DNA from: Polyodon spathula
Taxonomy: Eukaryota; Chordata; Actinopteri; Acipenseriformes; Polyodontidae
Length of the DNA: 64,000 bases
Direction: 5' to 3'
NCBI RefSeq assembly: GCF_017654505.1
Contig: NC_054553.1
Span: 10,933,558 to 10,997,557 of the forward strand
The notes under the pieces were generated by a model. It saw only the letters and a program-made list of their open reading frames with translations, did not search any database and was not told the origin of the DNA. A program made the position numbers and the translations under genes. Shown one piece after another: positions 1-13,139 of the stretch (the stretch's first letter is position 1; each line of letters starts with the position of its first letter).

Positions 1-285
1 AATATATACATTTTTACCACTTAAAAATAATCACAGCAAGCGATTGCCTTTTTATTGCATTACCTGTTACACTGCATTTAGGAACCTGGCAGCCGGTTCA
101 GTTTGTTTCAGGTAAATGATTGAACACTTTGCATAGAGCTGCACGATTTATTTTAATGTCTTCAACGAGAAAGACACCAGCTGCATCAAAGATCAGAAAT
201 ATTTGTGCTAAACATCAGTCTGTCCAACACAAGACGGGACATTTCATGTACTTGCAAATTTCTACATGCATGCTTGTATTCATAC

Positions 286-454
286 CTGAAGCTGTCATCT
301 GGGCTACGAAGAGCAGATAAAGGGAGGTGGCGTCAACTTGTAGGTGGCCCCACTCTTCGTCCCCCACCACAGTGGCACATGTTTTGATGCTGTATTTCGC
401 ATGAAGGGCATCTTTAGGACTCTGACTATACTTAAACTTCTCCACTTTGTCCAG
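286..454 (-). CDS. phka1: phka1 coding exon 4
   Basis: This exon has 169 bases: 56 codons plus one base (G of a split glycine codon). The acceptor is TTTTGAAAAG and the donor is GTATGA. It encodes [20 protein letters not shown] and [19 protein letters not shown]. The next exon should lie beyond the left end of the window. Confidence 0.92.
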
Positions 455-3400
455 CTTTTCAAAATGAAGAAACAATATAGTAAAAATCAAACAAAATGAT
501 TAAAATAATGTATCTATTCATTATTCATTGTCCAAGCTCAATCCAGAAAAAACAAACAAACATGGGAACTAAAAACAGCCCTTTATTGAGAGAGTCATAG
601 AGTAGAGCTTGTAAAGAAAGTCAGTAACCTGTATCGTTAACATGGTCAGGAGGCAGAGAATGTGACACTGAAATGACAATGACAGAATTGCGAACTCATA
701 CATCAAATGTGATTTTTACCTGTGTACAATTACACAGGTACATAAGCTTATACTAATTTTTGACTTCCCTGAGCACTACTCACCACTGTTAATGTTATGT
801 TAACTGCCAGTTAACTGTACTTGCCCTATAAATGCCTAGCAATGTCAGCACTGCAGACCTCTGACCTCAGAGTTTATTAAGGTAGTAAGGTAGGGACACA
901 TACTGAAAACTGTGGCTATATTAAAATGTATCCTGCCTTGAATCCCAAGATGTTCCCTTTAGAAATCAGAGGATGGACAAGAAGTCAGAAATGATTGCAA
1001 TAACACTGTCAATAAGGTGTAGGGCCATCACGGGTAGCCAGGACAGCTGCGATTCAGCTGCAAGGTGTTGAAATTGTTCTGGAGAGATACATGACCATTC
1101 CTGAATGCAATTCCCCTTACAACTCATCAAGGAACATTGAATTAGCAAAACCTGAAGATAATATCTTTAAGAAATAGAAAGACGACAACAGAACTGGCAG
1201 AAGGCACAGGTGTTGTTTTTTACCAAATCAACAGTACGAAGGTCACTCTTGAAATCAGGATTTAATGGATGTGTTGCAGTAAAAAAATACCTCTGTTAAG
1301 AAAGGGGAACAAGACTAAAAAGCTAAAATATGAACTATGGAATATGCTTACATATAAAATACCATACCTGCCTCATCATGCACTGAAGAAGCCCCCTCAT
1401 CAGTTTCACAACGCTCTGTAGAATGAAACACAAACCAGTTACCGGGTACACAGATCTCTTAGTCAGCAACTGTGCCCAGCAGTGACCTTTCAGCTGACTG
1501 ATGCTGTAATATTATACCAAGCTCACTTTATTGCATGGCATTTCCCCTTAATGTTAGTCACGTCAAAGAAACACATACATTCTGCTTTAGTGTATCAAAG
1601 GAAAGTTACTCAAAAAAACATTTTACATGGGTTGAAAAAAGACAATTTTGTCAGCACTGGTCATTTATTTTATTTTTTTATATAAATGTAGTCGTCTCCA
1701 ATTTTTTTTACCCCGGTTTTCTCCCCAGTTTAGTGTGCCCAATTGTTATCTGTATCCTTGGCCTACCGCTAGCAACCCCCTGCAAACTCGGGGAACGGAG
1801 GCTCACGCGTCCTCCGAAACGTGCTCCTGCCAATCCATCATTTTACACACTGTGGATCCACAGCGAGGCCACCGGACCTATAGCGCCAGAGGACAACACA
1901 GATCTGGCAGCTCCACTGCAGAACCACAGGCGCTCTATTGGCCACAGGGGTCGCTGATGCGCGGTGAGCCATGGATTCCCCTGCCGACCTAAGCCCTCCC
2001 TACCCGGGCAGCACTCAGTCAATTGTGCGCCACCCCCTGGGAGCTCCCGGTCAGGGTCGGCTGTGACTTAGCCTGGAGTCGAACCTGCGATCCCCAGGCT
2101 ACAGGGCACATCCGCGTGGAGCGCCTTTGCTGGATGTGTGTGACAAAGTGCCCGCCCCTGTGTATATTATCTGTTGTGTTGCGTGTGGTGTGTTTAAATG
2201 TTGGTGTACAGACATTGGTACATGGGATATAAACAGGTCTGTGTAACACAAGTGTTTAAAATGTATATGTGTATTTAGGCACGAGGATTGCACAGCACTT
2301 CACGTGCAAGTAAAATGTAGTAATATGTGAGCACGGGGAATTGCACTTTATTAATTCACGTGCTGGGATTCAAGTGAATAATTAATTGGTAATTGAATCC
2401 CAGCACAACAGTATATATAGATGCACGTTGTCACATACTCGCGGTTGGGTGTTCGGTGAGTGGAGAACGAGATAGGAGACGGAGGTAAAAATAACCATCA
2501 TAATAATAATAATAATAATAACAATAATAATAATAATAATAAGTATTAGTAGATAAATATCTGCTCACCGTGTTTGTCTGTATCGTCTGTTTTGTTAGTC
2601 TGTTTATTTTGGCGAATGTGCCGTGGCCTGTGTTTTTGTTTGTTCCAACCGTTTATTTTCTGTGTCTGTTCACTCATTAAATGCTGAGAGAGACCATCCG
2701 CTCAGCTCCACCAAACTCCACCTCTCTCTCTGTTTATTTTCTTGCTTCTGGTCTGACGCCACCCACTCCGGACGTCTTTGTGACAATGTGCCACTTGGAA
2801 GCAGCACTGGTCATTTCAGAAGAGAGAGTTTGGAGGAGTACTGAATTTATTTATTATTTTATAAATAATACAACACAAGTTTAACTGACTGCTTGAATCA
2901 AGTTTAGCTCTGCTGCATTGCAATGCGAATGTTATTACAGCAGTTGTGTGCACCTGTTCAAGCTCGTATGCTTTTGCCTTGTCCTCGTCCCGGTCTGCGT
3001 TTTTTCGGTAGGCGAGCGCCAGGGCCCACACAGACAGAATGCTGTACACATTGTCTCGAACCCAGGCGTGCCTCTGCTTTTCACTAGCAGGCAAGAGGCC
3101 AGTCACTGGATCCTAATAGAAAAAAAAATAAAAAATATGAGATTCAAACACTTCTATATTTACATTCTTATAACCACTTTATTCATTTATCTATGTAAAC
3201 ACCACTGTTATACTTTAGTGATTTTGAAAAGTTGCAGATCACTAATAAAGCACAGCCTATTCAATGAGCGTATGCTGGCTACAGGCCTCAAATGTACTTT
3301 TCTGCTGTTAATCACGGTCACTAGCATTTAAAAATGTACAATATCAGTCATATGTTAGAGGAGTAGGAAAAAACATGTATCTGTTCCATATTTTAAGAGA

Positions 3401-4675
3401 ATATCATCAGGAGAAGAGGGTTGTCTGGAACCAAATTATTATTTACACACATATTATGTTAGAATACATGATTGCAGAAAAACATGACTAAACATTAAAT
3501 AAAATATCTAAATAATGTTTAACACTAAAATTCTAGGTGATGCAAAACTTTCGGTCATAGCTGTAGAGTACAAATATTAATGCACTGGTGAAACCACATT
3601 GAGCATACTGAAACACTACAGCTTTGGAAAGAGAGAGAGTCCATCAAACAGCAACCACAGTAACCCTACAAGGTAAGAGCTATGAAGAGCTGACGGAAAT
3701 GAATCTAATTAGCCTATAACAAAGAAGGGTTTTGGTTAGACTTGATTATTAACAGACGTAAAACAGAGGGTAAGAAGCATTGATGAGCTCCTACTTTCTT
3801 ATGATCTTTTGCTGATGACATCTTCCTCGTTTACTACGTTGGCAGGACATTGTCTATGTTAAAATGGGCATGCTGACACAAACGTTTCAGAAACAGGTGC
3901 TAGACTTGGCCCCTTCATAGTTAGAGTTGGCTGCCCTGTGGTAACGTTTTGCAAGAGGTACTAATATGCCAATATTATGTTCAAGTTTGTATAGAAACCA
4001 GGCAGTTGGAGCAACACAACCTTTTAAGAGAATTTCCAAACTACTAACATTGCCACAGCTTGAGTATATCTTTTAACGATGGGCAGCCATGAAGGCAGTA
4101 CAGAGGCACCAGATACAGATTGTTGATACAAGCACAGAGTACAAGTCAAATGTTTCAGACCATCATAGTCTACAGTAGTTCTACAGTTCCATTCTATAAC
4201 ATATATGTCACAGAAACAGGTACTTCTACTATTAGGCCACTGGTATCCATGTTACTCCTAATACATTTGAGGGACGTCTTGACTCTCTGCCCTCCTCCCG
4301 ACAGAGATATTCCGGTGTACAACCATTAGTAAACGAACTACATTATTTAAAGATACAGTAATCAAGTAATAAAGGCTTATTACAACCTCTGTGAAAAAAA
4401 TAATGATGGCAGACTCAGGTGCTGCCAACCACCTTCCTTCAAGAGCACTAAGTAGGCTATGTATTCCTACCTTAGCTAATACAATTCACACCATATAGAT
4501 GGCTAGCAATACTGTAGACTTGAAAGTCGTTTGCTTTCTCTGGTGTTCGTAATGGGGATCGAGGTTTTCATCATGATCAAGAACACACTAGCAAAGCACG
4601 TCCATAATCCAGGTCTACAATCAACTGACTGCAAGACCCAGTGTCAGAACCATCTTTTCTGATTTAAAATCTGAG

Positions 4676-4730
<55 letters not shown>

Positions 4731-5084
4731 TGTCTGAGGAGACATGTCATCAGACTGGTGGAATAGCCCTACGTAAATATGAACAAGGTAACAGGAATTT
4801 CTTTTTTAAAAAAATAAGTGTTCAAAAGCGTTAGGAAAGTGCACAAAAACTACAGTAATTAAATACAAAACGACATATAAGGATAATACCAATAAGTCAC
4901 GATAATATGCAGCTACAAAACTGTTGTAACACAAACACCACTATTACAGCAACACAGGTGACTATTATTATTAGCTGTAAAACAAACACAGATCATGTGT
5001 ACTCACCTGGTGACACAGGATGGTCTTTTGCACCAGTCTGGCATAATTATCAAGCTTAACTCCAGAGTTGCTTCGACTTCTCAT
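286..5084 (-). CDS. phka1: phosphorylase kinase regulatory alpha subunit, exons 1-4 (5' part of gene)
   Basis: Four exons at 5007-5084, 2954-3112, 1368-1415 and 286-454 join in frame to give the first 151 residues plus one base of codon 152. All introns are GT-AG. The protein starts [12 protein letters not shown], continues through [10 protein letters not shown] and [20 protein letters not shown], and reaches [19 protein letters not shown]. This is the N-terminal glucoamylase-like region of phosphorylase kinase alpha subunits. The family protein is a regulatory subunit of the cytosolic hexadecameric kinase that activates glycogen phosphorylase. The gene runs off the left edge, so most of the roughly 1,200-residue protein is outside the window. 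Residues CHQ at the end of exon 1, TGLLPAS, and KYSQS with KTCATVVGD favour PHKA1 over PHKA2, though the paralogue call is less certain than the family call. Confidence 0.9.
1368..1415 (-). CDS. phka1: phka1 coding exon 3 (16 codons)
   Basis: This small exon lies between acceptor ATTCTACAG and donor GTATGG and encodes [16 protein letters not shown]. It joins in phase 0 to exons 2 and 4 exactly where the family requires it. It is too short to be seen as an open reading frame on its own. Confidence 0.93.
1667..2801 (-). repeat. tRNA-derived SINE, minus orientation, split by a solo LTR
   Basis: The element is flanked by a perfect 15-bp direct repeat, CAGCACTGGTCATTT, at 1652-1666 and 2802-2816. 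Read on the minus strand it starts with a tRNA-like head containing a B-box-like GGTTCGACTCC. It ends in an A-rich tail next to 1667. Without the inserted LTR it is about 483 bp. Its tail (ATTGGGCACACTAAACTGGG on the minus strand) resembles the tails of the SINE fragments near 13.3 and 30.45 kb. No protein is encoded; open frames across it are incidental. Confidence 0.8.
2139..2785 (+). mobile_element. solo LTR (family A, copy 1) nested in a SINE
   Basis: The 647-bp unit begins TGTGACAAAG and ends TTTGTGACA, so it has TG...CA termini. It is flanked by the 5-bp duplication ATGTG at 2134-2138 and 2786-2790. A TATATA promoter-like stretch lies near 2412, a TAA-rich microsatellite near 2500-2542, and an ATTAAA polyadenylation-like signal near 2677. 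No internal retroelement genes are present, as expected after LTR-LTR recombination. A second copy lies at 56404-57013. Confidence 0.82.
2954..3112 (-). CDS. phka1: phka1 coding exon 2
   Basis: This exon has 53 codons. The acceptor is a pyrimidine-rich tract ending CTATTAG, and the exon begins GATCCAGTGACT (DPVT). It closes with GAACAG before donor GTGCAC. It contains [10 protein letters not shown] and [20 protein letters not shown], very strongly conserved in this family. Phase is 0 at both ends. Confidence 0.93.
3113..5006. other. phka1 intron 1
   Basis: AT-rich intron with no coding signal that I can see. It contains the CA microsatellite at 4679-4725. Confidence 0.7.
4679..4725. repeat. 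(CA)n microsatellite
   Basis: About 23 uninterrupted AC dinucleotides in phka1 intron 1. Confidence 0.97.
5007..5084 (-). CDS. phka1: phka1 coding exon 1
   Basis: This exon has 26 codons from ATG (complement of 5082-5084) to a CAG followed by donor GTGAGT. It encodes [12 protein letters not shown] through TILCHQ, the invariant start of this family. It ends in phase 0. Confidence 0.92.
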
Positions 5085-8000
5085 GTCTTAGCGTGGTTTT
5101 GGAACTACAGGCTCCAAAAGTATGCAGTTTCACATTAAAAACAGAACATTGCATAAAATAAATAAAATAAATAAACACAAATTAACCATGAATAAAGTTT
5201 GATTTCGTTTTCTAAGATTTTAAAAAATAAAGCAAGAAAAACTATCCAGTTTCTGGTGGTGATAAGAAAGACGTTCACTCAGTTTTGACAGCTTGCTCAG
5301 CTGCTCTTGTTTTGAATTGTTGACGTTCCCGAGTACATAATGTCAACAACTGCCGGTAAAATAAAGACTCTCTATTTTATAGTTTATTTTGAACTCACGA
5401 TACCAGTTTAATTTACATTTTAAAATAAACAACATGTAATCCGAGCAATATCTGTTGTTAAAAAAATGTCTTGCAACTGAACAGGTATCGTACTTAACTT
5501 TCAAAACTCTGACTCAATAAACTTCCCTCCGCTTACTAGTTAAAACTTTACAATATCGATATCCAGTGCTCGTGACTTTTGTATGTCATTTATATGTTTT
5601 TAAAAAAGCAAACTCTTTTATACATTTTGAAAAGCGTCCTTATTTTCTTACGTTTTAATTTCTTTTGGTAAAAAAAACAAAAAAAAACAAACTCCCTACT
5701 CCCCGTTTGTTTCTCTCTTCCCTTTACTTTTCAACCCGACTCGCAGACACAAACCAGAGCTGACAACGAGCAGGACCTGGAATACATACAAAAAATATAT
5801 TGAAAAACCACCTGCAACTAATTCTATACTTGGCAGGTCACTTGGTTAGTTGTTCAATAGTTGTATTTTTCATATATTATCTTTGGTGTGATAATGTAAT
5901 ATTGTTTAACCATTTTTTTTTTTGGACCCTGTAAGGACATTCAGGTTTAACTCGCCACATCTAAGGTCAAAGAGGAGAACGTGCTTTCGGTGCAAAATTG
6001 TAAAATCGTGTCCGTTGGCTTGTACTCTGTGAGAAGATTGAATGGAAAAGGAGCCATGACTAAAATAACTGAAATGTAAGAGCACTAATTATCTAGTATG
6101 ACGTAATTGTTAGTACAACGCCACTCACTTGTTTAAAGTTTAAAACAAAAAAGAATGGGATGTACAATTCAAGTTTTATGGGGGTACTTTAAAACTAAAA
6201 GTGTAATTACTCATTCAGACAGGTTTTTACACTGTCACGTCTGACGTTCATGACGGTTGAAAGTATCTAACAGTCAGGACGAAAACCATGGTGAGGCAGT
6301 CTGTGCAATAATATTAATTGATATCGTCTGCCATCTAGTGGTAAAAGAAAAACATTTGTATGTGGAAACCCGCTTCATAATACTTAGGTGCTATCCTTCA
6401 AGTTACTAAGACGGTATGGGGTTAGTAATGGCATTTTTATTGCAGTGGAAACATTTTATGTATGATACTAACAATAATATATTGTTGTAAAGAGAAACAA
6501 AGGATTTACAGAAATATGTGTTGAAGTTGAAAAAAGAGTTGTATTCAAAATATGGTCATTATTACTAAAAACAAGTCATTAAGTAAAACAGTATGCTCAG
6601 TTACTAAAAACGCTATAGTTAAACAACAAAATACCCCAAAGAATCTGGCAAATATATTTTTGAGGCTTTAAAAAAAAAATAATAAAAAAAAAACTACTGA
6701 AGCTTTCATTTGGTTTTTAGCACGTTTATTCTTTACCTCAACTTCACACGGATGAAATTTAAAACGTCTCAGTCGGCCAGATCTGGAACACACGTATAAC
6801 TGACCAGAATTAGACAACACCGAACTGAACGTTGCTAATAGTAACACATCTAGAGCTAGGTTTTTTAAAAAAGTCTCAAATACATTTTAAATTAAAGGAA
6901 AATAATCCGTGGTTTTGTTTTGTGTTTGCTTTACACTTACTATTCAATAATGTGACGTTTGTCGTTCCAGCATCTGCGACGTCAAATGTTATCATTATCT
7001 GAGATGGGGTTTAATTCACTGCTGTGATTGTAAAGCAAACTTAAGAAATAGCTAATGCTATATCAGCTTCTAATTATGTCCACATGAGGGCAGAACTCAC
7101 AAACAGTCAAGGGAAAGGAAGTCATTGGTTGCAACACATGCTGTATGTACATGCAGCATGAATGCTTAGGCATTGAGAAGCTTGAGTAGACCATAAGGCA
7201 AACCATGAGGTACTACTGTATAATAAATGCATGGTAAATTGTGCAAACTATGTCATATGTAAAGTATTTTGCCACTGTGCAAGTAAATTCTCCACTCTTC
7301 TAAAGGAAATTTAAAAAAAAAACTGCTAAAATGTCATAATTATGCATTAACAACATATAGTTAATTTAAGGGCTTCTAGACAAACCAGTTGTTATTATTT
7401 TCAATTTCTGATTTTTATTTCACCATGAAACAAGATTATGTCTGGCCCGTAATACTGAAATGTCAGTTTCAGTCACAATGGGCAAAACAGATCACATGTA
7501 TTTCACAAGGTGGTCTCAAATGCATGCTGCAGAACACATTTTTACACTGATACCCACCCCAACTCCCTTTAAGGACTCTACACACCAATATATACATAGC
7601 AGATGCCATTTATTAAAATTAAAATACATGTGTGTTATAAGATGACCTCCTTGGTGCATGACAGGTACAGTTTATGAAATTGTTTAGTTAACTACTACCA
7701 CTGTTTTAGTTTTGTTCAAAGGTACATCATGTTGTCTATCCAATTGATAATGAATAGCTGTTCATGCACAACAAGACTGATGTCTTTGAAAGTTTGTGAA
7801 TTGAGCATTCATTACTGGCTGAGTGAGGGCAGGGATGTATCAATATGAGCTGTAAGCTAGTCTATGATAAAGATCTTATGATAGTTGCTAAAGAAAATAT
7901 TTGGTTGACTTGACTTCAGTATGCTGAACTGATTCCTCTTTTGTAAACTCACAGCAACTAACAAGTACTCTGGCTACACCCCTGTATACATACTTTCAAG

Positions 8001-9014
8001 CAAGAGTAATTACTAGCATGCAAATGATAGCAAAGTATGTAGCGGGGTGGGGGCACATTGTCCTGCAAGACAGACACATTTTCTGAAGGACTAATGGAAT
8101 TTCATAACTCAGGATAAAGCACAGAAACAGAGATTACATCAAGGTTCTGCAAACTGGAGGAAAAGCGAGTGCCCAAAACGCATGTACTCACTTGACACAA
8201 TTTGAGATCAAGCAACTTGGAACTGGACAAGCACTGACGAACCAAGTGACCTCTCTCATTAGTACATTTTGTTATCTTCTTTTGTTCTTATATTGACATC
8301 TGGGACCAGCACGATGCTGAAGTGTTGTGCACTTACCAATGATTTGATGAATGTTAATTAAGGTGAATTGGTTTGGTGTGGTGCCTTTCTGGGGCAGTTG
8401 ATTGACTGATTGATCGGCTAGACGTGCAGGTCCTGATTGGCCTGGAGAAGAAATATGTTTTGTGGGCAGAGAAGCAAGCAATAGAAGGACAGAGAGCAGC
8501 AGATTTGCCTAGGCAGCAAGATAGCCTGTGTGGCTGCTGTTTTGTTTTACATAGGATTTTGTTATGTGTGTTTGTTTTGGGAGCTAATAAAAAGTTTTTT
8601 GGGTCTCTGTTTGCTATTTCTTCTGCTGGCCAGCCTTGACTGTTGTTTTATCACTGTCATGGTAAAAAAAAAACATGATAGCGAGAATCCTTGGGAAGAC
8701 ATATCAGATCTCCCTTATCTTAATTTCAGAGTTGGCACCATGGCTAATATCAGTTAATGTGGCGCCAAACAAGAATCTCCTTCAATCATGTTATGGTTTT
8801 CCTTAGGAAATCAACTGGTAATTGTGTTGTACTGTATTTGAAGATAATGTTTCGGTGACAAGATAATGCCAGTGGATGCTACTTTTTTTTTTTTTTTTTT
8901 TTTTTTTACAAGAACATGAGATAGTAACAGCTTTAAAGTAATTGTGGCAAATAAAATAATTCCATAATTATACACATTATCATATATATTATAGTATATT
9001 ATATATAGTACATA
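5085..9014. other. phka1 5' flank and intergenic DNA
   Basis: AT-rich sequence with no supported exon. The phka1 promoter and any untranslated 5' exon must lie at the left end, but I see no TATA box or clear start site. A stretch at about 8300-8760, with an AATAAA-like signal near 8585, could be a decayed retroelement, but it has no convincing termini. A poly(T) run occupies 8883-8907. Confidence 0.5.
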
Positions 9015-9930
9015 CAGTGGCTCTGAAAAGTATTCAGCCCCCCTTGGACATTTCCACATTTTATTGTGTTACAAAATGGAATCAAAATGGATTTAATTAG
9101 GAGTTTGATCAACACAAAAAAATTCCATAATGTAAAAGTGAAAAATAAAATCTACAAATTATTCTAAATTAATTACAAATACAAAACAGAAAATAATTCT
9201 TCAGTCAATATTTGGTAGAGGCACCTTTGGCAGCAATTATAGCCATGAGTCTATTTGGATAAGTCTCTACCAGCTTTGCACATCTGGACACTGCAATTTC
9301 TGCTTTTTCTTCTTTGCAAAATTGCTCAAGTTCCATCAAGTTGGATGGTAACCTTTGGTGAACAGCAATTTTCAACTCTTTCCACATATTCTCAATTGGA
9401 TTGAGGTCCGGGCTTTGACTGGGCCACTCCAGGACAAGGGATTTTCAATGCCTTGGAAATGTTCTTATATCCTACCTCTGATTGGTGCTTTTGAAGAACC
9501 TTATTCCGGATTTGCTTTGAATGTTCCTTCATCTTCACAATGTAGTTTTTGTTAGGAAATGTACTAACCAACTGTGGGACCTCCCAAAGACAGGTGTATT
9601 TAACCTGATATCATGTGAAACACCTTAATTGCACACAGATGGACTCCGTTCAACTAATTATCTGACTTCTAAAGACAATTGGTTGCATCAGAGCTTATTT
9701 AAGTGTGTCATAGCAAAGGGGGTGAATACTTATGCAATCAGTTATTTTCTGTTTTATATTTGTAATTAATTTAGAACAATTTGTAGATTGTATTTTTCTC
9801 TTTGACATAATGGACTTTTTTTATGTTGATCAGTGGCAAAAACTCCTAATTAAATCCAATTTGATTCCATGTTGTAACACAATAAAATGTGGAAAAGTCC
9901 AAAGGGGGTGAATACTTTTGAGAGCCACTG
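9015..9930 (-). mobile_element. Tc1/mariner transposon relic with C-terminal transposase fragment
   Basis: Terminal inverted repeats start CAGTGGCTCT at 9015 and end AGAGCCACTG at 9930, with a TA duplication on each side (9013-9014, 9931-9932). The inverted repeats extend inward for well over 100 bp. On the minus strand, about 9440 to 9205 encodes the end of a Tc1 transposase: QSPDLNPIENMWKE, then RCAKLVETYPNRLMAIIAAK. The PIEN glutamate corresponds to the last residue of the DDE triad. The N-terminal two-thirds is deleted, so this copy is non-autonomous. Confidence 0.88.
9205..9440 (-). pseudogene. Tc1 transposase, C-terminal fragment
   Basis: This is the open frame inside the 916-bp element. 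It carries the conserved DLNPIENMWKELK block and the usual C-terminal end AAKGASTKY. It has no start and lacks the DNA-binding domain and the first two catalytic aspartates. Confidence 0.85.
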
Positions 9931-11789
9931 TATATTATATATTAGCATTAATAATACATATTTTGCACCTCCATTCGCTACATAGGTCTCAAAACGTATT
10001 TTATATAGCAAACATATTTTCATTTGCAAACAATAATTATAATATTTTAGGTTAAAAGTTATAATGTTCTCTCCTTTTTTTCACAGGAAATGTGTTACTT
10101 GCACTTCCTGGTCATTTCACCTTAGCAGTGTCTTCTGGGTCGTAGCATATTACTGACTGGCTGAAAGCATGTCACTCAATGGGGGAGGCAGCTCATTGGT
10201 TATTGTGGCAGGGACAGGTTTCCGACTGCTCAGATGCATACGAGGCACTTGCAGGGGGAGGCATTCCTTAGAAAGGGAGAAGGAGAGAAAGAATCACATT
10301 TAATCAGCTATGAAGCAAGCAGTGCTCGGACACAGCAGTCGCAATTCTGTATTGTTTCATGGTTTTAGAGTGTTATCCGGAATGTCTGAAACATGGGTAG
10401 AGTAGATTTAGAGGGGATTGTATGATTCTGTTATATAGCCCGTATTAATGGTCTTACCATTGTTGGTATATCCTGGGAGGGTTACCACAGCAACCCCACA
10501 CTTGTGTTTACCATTGTTGGTATCCTAGTGGCAGCACCCAGACAACATTACATTAAGAGTTATGGAATTATTTTGTTACTTACAAACAGTTTAATAGAAC
10601 AGCATGATATGGGGGTGAAATATCAGAGACAGCAAAACTATTGTATTTTTTTGTTTGTTTGTTTAGAATCACTTTGTAAAATTTTCTGTTTCAGTCATCA
10701 CATTGTGTAAACCCAGGGCCTCCACAGAGCGCTCAGAAATGCCTTATATCTCAGTACAGATGGTACACCAGAGTTTTACTAATACTCTGCCCCTAGTGGA
10801 TTAAATAAATACCACATGGAACAAATTTTGTATTTCTTGCATTCACTAGCTCTAGTGAAGCCACAGGGGTGTTTTAAACTGTTGAGTGTGATGACTGAGA
10901 CAGGATATATAAATAAATACTCCACCTAGCTACAGGTTACCCATCCAGCACATTTAACTGTTATCTTCACTACACAATACATTTGACAAACAGAAAAGTA
11001 GACATTTGCTAGTATGTTTGTGGTACCATTGGAAAGATGCCAGTGGTCTGGGGCATGCAACATGTAAATAAATGTAATATAACTTGTATATAAATGGTAT
11101 AAACACAGAAAGCTTTGTTTTTTGAACTGCACTAAATTAAATTAAAAGTACAGCACAGAAATGTAATCACAGCTTCATAAACAAAAATAATATTATAAAC
11201 TTTTACATATTTACAGCAACAACTGGAATTTGCACTTTCACATACTAAACTATCACAATCCGGTCCACAGAATGTGGAAATCAAGTAAAAATGCTTTAAA
11301 AGTAGATCGAAGGCCAAGTTATGTTCCTTTTTTAAATTGAGAAATATGTTTAAAAAATATGAAAATTGAAAGTTCATGCAAGTACAATATTTATATGACT
11401 CATACATAAATGACTAATTGCTCTTTGTTTATTGTACGATCTTATACATTTCCCAAAGTGTTTATTGGCGCTAAAGGGATTTTAGAATTAGATCCAAACT
11501 CTTGGCTTCCTTCTTGTCCTTGGGACAGCACCTGGCTGTTAAATAGAAAAGAGAGGAAATAACCGATTGCGTTTCCCTGAGGACACAGGTATAATAAAAG
11601 ACTGGTAGAATGAAACATGAAGTGCTATATACCACAATACCAGATTTTTATTATGATTGTATTTCTTGGTAGATAAATGTTTCAGCTAGTGTCTTCTTTA
11701 GTGTACTTATTATGAGTTCTTAATTAGTACACTAAAGAATGCACCAGACAAAACATGTGTCTACCTCACTGATAGTTTTACAGTGGATC
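9931..11789. other. intergenic DNA, no gene seen
   Basis: No exon or RNA gene is supported. A segment at about 10105-10210 (TTTCACCTTAGCAGTGTCTT and following bases) resembles one at about 57875-57940 and so looks like part of a dispersed repeat. Confidence 0.5.
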
Positions 11790-12420
11790 TGAGCATTTTA
11801 TATATCAACATTTACAAATGAGAGGAGGCCATTCATCCCAGCTAACTTCATCTGGCTCCAAGTAGCTGATTGATCGCTAGTTGAGTCTTAAAGGATCCAA
11901 GTGATTCAGCATCAACACGACTAGGTAACCCATTCCATCCCTTCATCACTCTCTATGTGAAGACGTGTCTCCTTACCTCTGTTCTGATTCTAACTCCACT
12001 TCATTTTCATCTTTGTTCTGTGTTGTGCTTAAAGTATTGGCTATTAACTTTGTCAGCTCCTTTTATGATTTCAAATACGTCAATCATGCCCCCCTGATTC
12101 ATCTTTGTTACAGGCTAAATAGGTTAAATTCTTTCAGCCCATCTTTGTAGCTCAGTCCTTTAAGCCCTGGGATTAGTCTAGCTGTTCTTTGTTGGGCTCG
12201 ATGTCCTCAATGTCCATTTGATACTGTGTGTTGAGAATGGGTCACAGTACTCTAAATGCGGTCTCACCAGTGAATTATACAACCTCATCATAACCTCTTT
12301 GGATTTGTAGTACACTTTTGGTTACATACCCAAGTATTCTGTTTGCCTTTGGACAGCAATGAGTATTACAATACCAAGATCTTTCTCTTGGTGAGCAAAA
12401 TCATGATACATACAGGTGAT
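11790..12420 (+). repeat. unclassified dispersed repeat, copy 1
   Basis: The block contains GAGAGGAGGCCATTCATCCC, CCAAGTAGCTGATTG, GTAACCCATTCCATCCC, and a later TTTGTTACAGGCTAAATAGG. Related text occurs at 43307-43640 and 62430-63260. No intact open frame or clear termini were found, so I do not assign a class. Confidence 0.65.
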
Positions 12421-12470
12421 CTTTGATTTGTGTGGAACATCCAGTTGCAGATCGGATTGTAGGCTGCAGA

Positions 12471-12498
<28 letters not shown>
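12471..12498. repeat. (TG)n microsatellite
   Basis: A TG run followed by an AT-rich TATATA stretch to about 12530. Confidence 0.92.
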
Positions 12499-12502
<4 letters not shown>

Positions 12503-13139
12503 CATATATTATATATTATATATACATAGAGGTAAGGATCTCTCTGACAGCTGTTTTCTGTTATGGATACCTCAAGGGCATTTAAATTTCCAGAAGAAGG
12601 ATTTCTAAAAAAAGCTTCATCCATATTTGCAAATAGTAGATTTTTCCAGTTTGTTACCAGTATCCTTTTTGTAACCGAATATCAGTTTTACTTGGGGGCC
12701 TGACCAATAAATCATTTATTTTGTAATAATTATTATATATATTTTTGTCCCTTACACTCCTACCTAATGACAGTAGGTACTTCTCAGAATTTGTTGAATT
12801 CCAGCCAGTTGGCTCACACATGATCATAGATATTAGGAGACAAAACAAACAAATCTATGTAAACTCTGTCACTTTCCACCTCAAGTTCGTTCCTATCAGC
12901 AGAAATGTACTGCACTGTTTTGTATCCTTTTCATTACTTCATTCTTGTCTGCTAAAGGAGCCCCTTTCCTCTACTGCAGACTACTGCTTCACGCCACAGG
13001 AACCCCCAATGGCAGACCCAGGAATGACCATGAGAGTTTCCTTGCACTTGCTCGCCACTGTAGTCAAAGATCACCTTTGCCATGAACTTTTAAACCTTGA
13101 GCAGGGTGGCCATATGACTTCAGAAGTTAAGGGTCATTG

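Larger units (their letters stand above)
1416..2953. other. phka1 intron 2
   Basis: This GT-AG intron carries a SINE (1667-2801) interrupted by a solo LTR (2139-2785). Apart from those insertions I see no coding or RNA signal. Confidence 0.75.

Noticed and set aside
1535..1992. Two overlapping open frames
   Set aside because: They run from intron sequence into the SINE body; non-coding.
2040..2135. A tRNA gene suggested by the B-box
   Set aside because: It is the degenerate tRNA-like head of a SINE, interrupted by an LTR; no cloverleaf can be drawn.
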